Shown here: positions 58,142 through 64,000 of the stretch, piece after piece
Layout of the letters: each line of letters opens with the position of its first letter
How positions within the stretch are numbered: position 1 is the stretch's first letter
Assembly: GCF_020532645.1 (NCBI RefSeq)
Contig: NZ_JAJAUZ010000001.1
Span: 62,001 to 126,000 of the forward strand
Source of the DNA: Streptomyces bambusae
GTDB taxonomy: Bacteria > Actinomycetota > Actinomycetes > Streptomycetales > Streptomycetaceae
Length of the DNA: 64,000 bases
Reading direction: 5' to 3'
Program-made: the position numbers and the translations under genes
Notes under the pieces: model-generated
The model's database searches: none
Told to the model about the DNA's origin: nothing
What the model saw: only the letters and a program-made list of their open reading frames with translations

Positions 58142-58855
58142 TCAGGCGCCGTCGTCCTTGCGGCGGGCCGCCTCGGCGTCGGCTTCCGCAGCCGCGTCGT
58201 CCAGTGAGCGGTCCTGGCCCGAGCCGTCCACGGCACTCAGCGGACCCCGGTCCGCCACCTCCGTCGCCGCCGGCGGCTCCACCAGCCAGTCCGGATTGGA
58301 CTGCTGGTCCCACCACTTCCACGCCGCGAAGGCACCTGCCGCGAGCAGTCCGGTCAGTGCCACGCCCTTCAGCAGCCGGTGGTTGCGCGCCTGCCGCTCG
58401 TGCTTGCGGACCAGGCGCCGGACCTCCTCCGCGGACACCTGGCCGCGCAGTGCCGCCAGCGCCGCCGACGACCGCGACGCGGCCTCCTCGGCCACCGGCC
58501 GCCCCACGGCCACGGCGTGCTCGAGCCGCGGCTGCGCGTAGTCGGCCGCGTGCCGGCAGGCCCGCCGGGTGCCGCGCACCATCCGCACCGCCGTCTCGTC
58601 GACCTGCGGCGGCAGGGCACCCCGTGCCTGCACCAGCCGCGGCGCCACGTGCGCCCCGTACTGGACGCGCGCCTGCCGGGCCGCCTCGTGGGCCGCCACC
58701 GACATCTTCGGCGCCAGCCGCTCGTTCGCCTCGTGCGCGTAGTGCAGTGCGGCGTCCCGGGCGGTCCCGGCGTACGGAGCCACCGCTTCCGCCGCCTGCC
58801 GGACGCTCTCCTTGGCCGTGCCTGCCGCGGCAAGCAGGCCTTCCGTGCGGGTCAC
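58142..58855 (-). CDS. DUF5324-family protein
   Basis: 237 residues. N-terminal two-thirds are Ala-rich long amphipathic helices (TAKESVRQAAEAVAPYAGTARDAALHYAHEANERLAPK), probably coiled coil; one span LLKGVALTGLLAAGAFAAWKWW near residue 170, and an acidic tail. Conserved in Streptomyces near crgA; function unknown. GTG 58855 with GAGGAG upstream. Confidence 0.82.
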   Translation of the reverse strand: MTRTEGLLAAAGTAKESVRQAAEAVAPYAGTARDAALHYAHEANERLAPKMSVAAHEAARQARVQYGAHVAPRLVQARGALPPQVDETAVRMVRGTRRACRHAADYAQPRLEHAVAVGRPVAEEAASRSSAALAALRGQVSAEEVRRLVRKHERQARNHRLLKGVALTGLLAAGAFAAWKWWDQQSNPDWLVEPPAATEVADRGPLSAVDGSGQDRSLDDAAAEADAEAARRKDDGA

Positions 58856-59018
58856 GTGATCACTCCTCTTCGGTGGTGGACACAGTTCACCTTTCCACCC
58901 ATTGCAGGATCATGCCCCTTATAACGCCCCACGGCATGCGCGGACGTGCATCTGGGTGTCCGTGGTTCCTCCATGCGAGGATCGAGAGACGTCAGATGGA
59001 CTTATGGAAGGCAGATTC

Positions 59019-59546
<528 letters not shown>

Positions 59547-59560
59547 CCCGGGCGGGGGCC

Positions 59561-60424
59561 ATGGACACCGAGCGACTGCCCGCCTGCTACCGCCATCCCG
59601 ACCGCGAGACCGGCATCCGCTGCACCCGCTGCGACCGGCCGATCTGCCCCGACTGCATGATCGACGCCTCCGTCGGCTTCCAGTGCCCCGAGTGCGTCCG
59701 CACCGGCTCCGGCACCGGCCACCCGCCGGACGCCACCCAGCCGCGCACGGTCGCCGGTGGCACCCTCGCCGCCGACCCCGCCCTGGTCACCAAGCTGCTC
59801 ATCGCGGCGAACCTGGCCGTCTTCCTCGGCGCGCTCGTCTACAAGGACCCGTTCGTCGACGCCCTCGGGCTCGCCGGCCGCTACTTCGACCCGGCCACCC
59901 TCACCCTGGAGGGCGTCGCCGAGGGCCAGTGGTACCGGCTGCTGACGTCGATGTTCCTCCACCAGGAGATCGTCCACATCGGCTTCAACATGGTCAGCCT
60001 CTGGTTCCTGGGCCCGCCGCTCGAAGCCGCGCTCGGCCGCTCCCGCTACCTGGCGCTGTACCTCGGCTCCGGGCTCGCCGGCAGCGCCCTCGTGTACTGG
60101 ATGACCGCCCCCCAGCAGCTCACCCTGGGCGCCTCCGGGGCGATCTTCGGGCTGTTCGGCGCGACGGCCGTGTTCATGCGCCGGATGCGGTACGACATGC
60201 GGCCGGTGCTCGCCCTGCTGGCGATCAACCTGGTGCTGACCTTCGGCTGGGGCGGCATCTCCTGGCAGGCCCACATCGGGGGTCTGATCGGCGGTGCGCT
60301 CATCGGCTTCGGGATGGTGCACGCGCCGCGGGAGCGGCGGGGGCTGTGGCAGTGGGGGAGCTGTGTCCTCGTGCTCGCCGCGGTCGTGGTGATCGTGCTC
60401 TTGAGGACGGCCGCGCTCACCTGA
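59561..60424 (+). CDS. Rhomboid-family intramembrane serine protease with zinc-ribbon N terminus
   Basis: 287 residues. N-terminal B-box-like zinc ribbon: CYRHPDRETGIRCTRCDRPICPDCMID and QCPEC. Six-span rhomboid core: FLHQEIVHIGFNMVSLWFLG, catalytic Ser near residue 192 in LTLGASGAIFGLFGA and catalytic His near 238 in WQAHIGGLIGG. It should cleave within membranes. ATG 59561. It ends 190 bp before the convergent crgA stop, a gap that holds a DnaA-box cluster. Confidence 0.94.
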   Translation: MDTERLPACYRHPDRETGIRCTRCDRPICPDCMIDASVGFQCPECVRTGSGTGHPPDATQPRTVAGGTLAADPALVTKLLIAANLAVFLGALVYKDPFVDALGLAGRYFDPATLTLEGVAEGQWYRLLTSMFLHQEIVHIGFNMVSLWFLGPPLEAALGRSRYLALYLGSGLAGSALVYWMTAPQQLTLGASGAIFGLFGATAVFMRRMRYDMRPVLALLAINLVLTFGWGGISWQAHIGGLIGGALIGFGMVHAPRERRGLWQWGSCVLVLAAVVVIVLLRTAALT

Positions 60425-60432
60425 GCGGAGAG

Positions 60433-60596
60433 TTGTCCACAGACCGTGCTGGATCTTGTGCACGGGGTGGAGCGGGTCCCGGGATGCACAAGGACCCAGG
60501 TCGGCGGCCGGTATCAATCACACCGGCGTCAACCTGGGTCCAAGTTATCCACAGATCTTCTGTCTTTTCCTCAGCTGTGGATAACGCTGTGGATAA
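60433..60596. promoter_or_regulatory. DnaA-box cluster between convergent rhomboid and crgA genes
   Basis: Four exact 9-mers: TTGTCCACA at 60433-60441 (+), TTATCCACA at 60545-60553 (+), and TTATCCACA on the minus strand at 60576-60584 and 60588-60596, the last two 3 bp apart. Both flanking genes end here, so no promoter is expected. Confidence 0.75.
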
Positions 60597-60614
60597 GACT
60601 GCGGAGAGCTTGAC

Positions 60615-60872
60615 TTACTTCCACTGGGTGGATACGCCGAAGCCCGCGGCGATGAAGCCGAAGCCGACCACGATGTTCCAGTTGCCCAGCGACTCGATGG
60701 GCAGGCGCGTGTCGGTGACGTAGAACATCACGATCCACGCCAGACCGATCAGGAACATCGCGAGCATCACCGGCGCGACCCAGCTGCGGTTCGTCAGCTT
60801 GATCGCCTGGGCCTGGCGGGCGCCCGGCGGCGGCGTGTAGTCGGTCTTCTTGCGGATCCGTGACTTCGGCAC
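60615..60872 (-). CDS. crgA: Cell division protein CrgA
   Basis: 85 residues. Basic cytosolic start [15 protein letters not shown] and two spans, [22 protein letters not shown] and [15 protein letters not shown], with Trp-Asn-Ile between. Inhibits or times FtsZ-ring formation in aerial hyphae. GTG 60872 with GGAGAG upstream. Divergent from the DUF881 gene. Confidence 0.96.
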   Translation of the reverse strand: MPKSRIRKKTDYTPPPGARQAQAIKLTNRSWVAPVMLAMFLIGLAWIVMFYVTDTRLPIESLGNWNIVVGFGFIAAGFGVSTQWK

Positions 60873-60964
60873 GAGGGTCTCTCCTGTCGATGCGCTGGGG
60901 ACTCTTCCTCCCCCGGGCGTCCGTTAGCGTAGTGGTTCTTGCGGCGTTGAAGGAGAAGGGTACG

Positions 60965-61720
60965 TTGAGCAATTCCGAGCACTCCCACCGGAGGCCGGTC
61001 CGGCTCCTGACCCTCGCCGTCTTCGCGCTCGCGGGACTCATCTTCGTCACGAGCTTCAACACTTCCAAGGGTACGAACATCCGTACCGACGATTCGCTCC
61101 TGAAACTGTCCGATCTGATCCACGAGCGAAGCCAGAAGAACGCCGCCCTGGAGGACAGCACGAGCGCGGTCCGCCGCGAGGTCGACGCCCTCGCGGAACG
61201 TGACGACGGCAGCACCCGGGCCGAGGACGCCCGGCTGAAAGCACTCCAGAAGGCCGCCGGCACCGAGCCCGTCAGCGGCCGGGCCCTCACCGTCACCCTC
61301 GACGACGCCCCGCCGGACGCCAAGGCCCGGATCCCCAACGTGCCCGAGCCCCAGCCCAACGACCTCGTCATCCACCAGCAGGACCTGCAGGCCGTCGTGA
61401 ACGCGCTGTGGCAGGGCGGGGCCCGCGGGATCCGCGTCATGGACCAGCGCCTGATCTCCACCAGCGCGGTCCGCTGCGTGGGCAACACGCTGATCCTCCA
61501 GGGGCGGGTCTACTCGCCGCCCTACAAGGTGACGGCGGTCGGCGACCCGGGCACCCTCCAGCGGGCCCTGGCGGCCTCCCCGGCGCTCCAGAACTACCAG
61601 GCGTACGTGAACGCGTACGGGCTCGGCTGGAAAGTCGACGAGCACGGGGCGCTGACTCTGCCGGGCTACTCCGGCACAGTGGACCTCCACTATGCGAAGC
61701 CCGTGGAGAGCCGGTCCTGA
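60965..61720 (+). CDS. DUF881-family membrane protein
   Basis: 251 residues. One N-terminal span, LLTLAVFALAGLIFVTSF, then a coiled segment, then the DUF881 domain with GRALTVTLDDAP, NDLVIHQQDLQAVVNALWQGGARGIRVMDQRLI and the NTLILQGRVYSPPYKVTAVGD end. These are division/envelope-associated extracytoplasmic domains in actinobacteria. Start TTG 60965 has GGAGAAGGG close upstream. Overlaps the sortase start by 29 bases. Confidence 0.92.
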   Translation: MSNSEHSHRRPVRLLTLAVFALAGLIFVTSFNTSKGTNIRTDDSLLKLSDLIHERSQKNAALEDSTSAVRREVDALAERDDGSTRAEDARLKALQKAAGTEPVSGRALTVTLDDAPPDAKARIPNVPEPQPNDLVIHQQDLQAVVNALWQGGARGIRVMDQRLISTSAVRCVGNTLILQGRVYSPPYKVTAVGDPGTLQRALAASPALQNYQAYVNAYGLGWKVDEHGALTLPGYSGTVDLHYAKPVESRS

Positions 61721-62414
61721 ACGGTCCCGCCCGCGCCCGGAGGCGGTGCTGCGGCTGGCCGTGCGCACGTTCAGCGAGCTGTGCCTGACGGTCGGCACGG
61801 TGATCCTCCTGTTCGTCGCCTACGTGCTGTGGTGGACGGGCGTGACGGCGGACCGGGCGATGGACGCGGAGCTGGCCGGGCTGCACGAGCGGTGGGAGCG
61901 GACGGCCCCCGCTCCCCCGGCGCCGCAGGCGGGAGCCCCGCCCCAGGCGGTCCGGCATCCGGCCGGGCGGGCGTTCGCCGAGATGTTCGTCCCCCGGTTC
62001 GGGGCGGGCTGGCGCAAGCCGGTGCTGGAAGGCACGGACCCGGACACCCTCAAGCGGGGGCTGGGGCACTACCGCGGGACGGCGGCGCCCGGCGGGACCG
62101 GGAACTTCGCCGTGGCCGGGCACCGGCGGACCCACGGCGACCCGTTCAAGGACTTCCCGCGGCTGCGGCCCGGCGACCAGGTGATCCTGAAGGACCCGGC
62201 GGGCACCTACACGTACACCGTGCGGACCGGCCCGGTGCGGACGCTGCCGACGGACGTGGCGGTGCTGGACCCGGTGCCCGTGAAGTCCGGGTTCACCGGG
62301 CCGGGGCGCTATCTGACGCTCACCACGTGCGACCCGGAGTGGGGCCACAGCCACCGTCTCATCGTGTGGGCGGAACTTGCCGAGACCCGGCCCGCCCGGC
62401 AGGCCAGCCCGTAG
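61692..62414 (+). CDS. Class E sortase 1
   Basis: 240 residues. N-terminal anchor TVGTVILLFVAYVLWW; catalytic His near residue 144 (FAVAGHRRTHG), Cys near 213 (LTTCDPEWGHSHRLIVW) and following Arg, so the triad is complete. The Pro-rich linker from 60 to 85 separates it from the membrane. ATG 61692 chosen; GTG 61746 preceded by GGAGG is an alternative that would still keep the anchor. It joins LPXTG-like proteins to the wall. Confidence 0.9.
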   Translation: MRSPWRAGPERSRPRPEAVLRLAVRTFSELCLTVGTVILLFVAYVLWWTGVTADRAMDAELAGLHERWERTAPAPPAPQAGAPPQAVRHPAGRAFAEMFVPRFGAGWRKPVLEGTDPDTLKRGLGHYRGTAAPGGTGNFAVAGHRRTHGDPFKDFPRLRPGDQVILKDPAGTYTYTVRTGPVRTLPTDVAVLDPVPVKSGFTGPGRYLTLTTCDPEWGHSHRLIVWAELAETRPARQASP

Positions 62415-62446
62415 TCTGTTGCTCGATACGGAACGGAAGGGACGGC

Positions 62447-62623
62447 ATGTACGGCTGGATCTGGCGGCATCTGCCGGGCAACGCGTGGGTACGCGCGCTG
62501 ATCTCCCTCGTACTGGTCCTGGCGGTGGTCTTCGTGCTGTTCCAGTACGTGTTCCCGTGGGCCGAGCCGCTGCTTCCGTTCAACGATGTGACCGTCGACG
62601 AAGGATCGGGAGCCACCCGGTGA
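62447..62623 (+). CDS. Small membrane protein between sortase and pabA
   Basis: 58 residues: MYGWIWRHLPGNAWVRALISLV, then the span LISLVLVLAVVFVLFQYVFPW and an acidic exposed tail. GGAAGGG precedes ATG 62447 at good spacing. The stop overlaps pabA (GTGA), so it is translated with it. Conserved in Streptomyces; function unknown. Confidence 0.8.
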   Translation: MYGWIWRHLPGNAWVRALISLVLVLAVVFVLFQYVFPWAEPLLPFNDVTVDEGSGATR

Positions 62624-63258
62624 GCGCGCGCATTCTGGTCGTGGACAACTACGACAGCTTTGTTTTCAACCTGGTCCAGTACCTGTACCAGCTCGGCGCC
62701 GAGTGCGAGGTGCTGCGCAACGACGAGGTCGCGCTCGCCCACGCCCAGGACGGCTTCGACGGGGTGCTGCTGTCGCCCGGGCCCGGTACGCCGGAAGAGG
62801 CCGGGGTCTGCGTGGACATGGTCCGGCACTGCGCCGGCACGGGCGTGCCGGTCTTCGGCGTCTGCCTGGGCATGCAGTCCATGACGGTGGCGTACGGCGG
62901 TGTCGTCGGCCGTGCCCCGGAGCTGCTGCACGGCAAGACCTCGCCGGTGCTGCACGAAGGCCTGGGCGTGTTCGAGGGACTGCCGTCGCCGTTCACCGCG
63001 ACCCGGTACCACTCACTGGCCGCCGAGCCGCAGACGCTGCCGGACGTGCTGGAGGTGACCGCGCGGACCGAGGACGGGATCATCATGGGCCTGCGGCACC
63101 GGGAGCACGACGTGGAGGGCGTGCAGTTCCACCCCGAGTCGGTGCTGACCGAATGGGGCCACCGGATGCTCGCGAACTGGCTGGTGCGCTGCGGTGACGC
63201 CGGGGCCGTGGCACGGTCGGCGGGCCTGGCGCCGGTGGTGGGCAAGGCCGTCGCGTGA
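62620..63258 (+). CDS. pabA: Glutamine amidotransferase of aminodeoxychorismate/anthranilate synthase
   Basis: 212 residues, type 1 glutamine amidotransferase: ILVVDNYDSFVFNLVQYL, oxyanion strand LLSPGPGTPEEAG, nucleophile Cys in FGVCLGMQSM, and His/Glu in GVQFHPESVLTEWG. It supplies ammonia to a partner synthase (PabB or TrpE), which is not nearby, so I cannot tell folate from tryptophan use; pabA is the usual Streptomyces name. GTG 62620 and GTGA overlaps at both ends tie it to the membrane protein and next sortase. Confidence 0.9.
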   Translation: MSARILVVDNYDSFVFNLVQYLYQLGAECEVLRNDEVALAHAQDGFDGVLLSPGPGTPEEAGVCVDMVRHCAGTGVPVFGVCLGMQSMTVAYGGVVGRAPELLHGKTSPVLHEGLGVFEGLPSPFTATRYHSLAAEPQTLPDVLEVTARTEDGIIMGLRHREHDVEGVQFHPESVLTEWGHRMLANWLVRCGDAGAVARSAGLAPVVGKAVA

Positions 63259-64000
63259 CGGCGCTCGCGCCGCCCGCTCCCACCGGGGGACGGGCCGCGC
63301 GGCGCCGGGCGGCCCAGGAGGCCGCCAGACGGGCGCGCAGGCGGGCTCGCGGGGGTCCCCTGGTCGTGGCCGGCCGTGCCGTCGGAGAGCTCTTCATCAC
63401 GGTGGGCGTGCTGATGCTGCTCTTCGTCACCTACCAGCTCTGGTACACCAACGTGCTGGCCGAGCGGACGGCCGACGGCGCGGTGGGCAGCCTCCGGGAG
63501 GACTGGGCGGCCGGCGCGGGCGGGGCCGCGGCTCCGAAGGCGTTCGAGCCCGGTCAGGGCTTCGCCATCCTGTACATCCCGAAGCTGGACGTGAAGGTGC
63601 CGGTCGCCGAGGGCGTCAGCAAGACGAAGGTGCTGGACCGGGGGCTGGTCGGGCACTACGCGGAGGGCGCCCTGAAGACGGCGATGCCCGGCGACCGCAC
63701 GGGGAACTTCGCGGTGGCCGGCCACCGGAACACGCACGGAGAGCCGTTCCGGTTCATCAACCGGCTGCAGCCCGGCGATCCGGTGGTCGTGGAGACGCGC
63801 GAGGCCTACTACACGTACGAGATGACCTCGATCCTGCCGCAGACCCCGCCGGCGAACGTCGGGGTGCTGCGGCCGGTGCCGGAGGGCTCCGGCTTCACCG
63901 GGCCGGGCCGGTACCTGACGCTGACCACGTGCACCCCCGAGTTCACCAGCACCTACCGGATGGTGGTGTGGGGCAGGATGGTCGACGAGAGGCCGCGCAG
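63255..64000 (+). CDS. Class E sortase 2, cut by right edge
   Basis: At least 248 residues; reading frame runs off the window. An Arg-rich cytosolic start (RRRAAQEAARRARRRARGG), anchor LFITVGVLMLLFVTYQLWY, catalytic His near 157 (AVAGHRNTHGEPF), Cys near 226 (LTLTTCTPEFTSTYRMVVW) and Arg after it are all present. GTG 63255 overlaps the pabA stop (GTGA). Similar to sortase 1 and to the SrtE enzymes that anchor chaplins in S. coelicolor. Confidence 0.93.
   Translation, partial: MTALAPPAPTGGRAARRRAAQEAARRARRRARGGPLVVAGRAVGELFITVGVLMLLFVTYQLWYTNVLAERTADGAVGSLREDWAAGAGGAAAPKAFEPGQGFAILYIPKLDVKVPVAEGVSKTKVLDRGLVGHYAEGALKTAMPGDRTGNFAVAGHRNTHGEPFRFINRLQPGDPVVVETREAYYTYEMTSILPQTPPANVGVLRPVPEGSGFTGPGRYLTLTTCTPEFTSTYRMVVWGRMVDERPR

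Noticed and set aside
58851..58866. Palindromic gtcacgtgatcac at the DUF5324 start as a parS
   Set aside because: It shares only the CACGTG centre; the TTTCAC/GTGAAA arms of parS are missing.

Overview
The window is GC-rich actinobacterial DNA and, by gene order, gene content and codon style, a Streptomyces chromosome segment centred on the replication origin. The block rpmH-dnaA-oriC-dnaN-gnd-recF-dciA-gyrB-gyrA, the parAB locus with many parS sites, crgA, class E sortases and DLW-39 and DUF3566 family proteins are all typical of the Streptomyces core. I see no insertion sequence, prophage, CRISPR array or biosynthetic cluster. Two genes run off the edges: a globin-domain protein on the left and a sortase on the right.

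Layout. 1-7.9 kb is accessory-like: globin, HAD phosphatase, a two-GNAT-domain protein, an HTH_42 protein, a histidine kinase/response regulator/serine hydrolase operon, a small membrane protein and a RibD-C reductase. 7.9-15.9 kb holds dnaB, a MATE exporter, the rpsF-ssb-rpsR-rplI operon and two cell-wall genes (a femX-type ligase and an alanine-racemase-fold protein). 15.9-23.5 kb holds a GT87 glycosyltransferase, a class A penicillin-binding protein, a PadR regulator, inositol-phosphate synthase and an MFS transporter. 23.7-34.9 kb holds the CCA-adding enzyme and a rightward envelope/redox run: DUF6049 protein, murJ, a pseudokinase, sigM, its anti-sigma factor, trxB and trxA. 34.9-41.5 kb is the leftward rpmH-rnpA-yidD-yidC-jag-rsmG-parA-parB series. 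41.5-54 kb is dnaA, oriC, dnaN, gnd, recF, dciA, gyrB, gyrA. 54-64 kb has tRNA-Ile(GAT) and tRNA-Ala(TGC), a Ser/Thr kinase, cyclophilin, rhomboid protease, crgA, DUF881, two sortases and pabA.

Chromosome-scale signals lie over the genes. I count 16 copies of the 14-bp parS core gtttcacgtgaaac; 15 are on the parAB/dnaB side of oriC and one on the gyrase side. Four are inside genes and all four are read as Val-Ser-Arg-Glu-Thr; a fifth supplies the stop codon of the MFS gene; another sits at the apex of a terminator-like inverted repeat. DnaA boxes form the oriC array (about 18-20 degenerate boxes between dnaA and dnaN), an autoregulatory pair at the dnaA promoter, and two clusters outside oriC: upstream of dnaB, and between the convergent ends of the rhomboid gene and crgA. 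The outside clusters contain exact TTATCCACA/TTGTCCACA 9-mers that I do not find in oriC, so they are good candidates for DnaA titration or regulatory sites.

Functionally the window ties replication initiation (dnaA, oriC, dnaN, dnaB, dciA, gyrAB, ssb), segregation (parABS), envelope growth (murJ and its pseudokinase partner, PBP, femX, yidC/yidD, crgA, sortases) and redox/envelope-stress control (sigM/anti-sigma, a SigR-type promoter on trxBA) into one region. All function calls are from reading the sequence; no database search was run.
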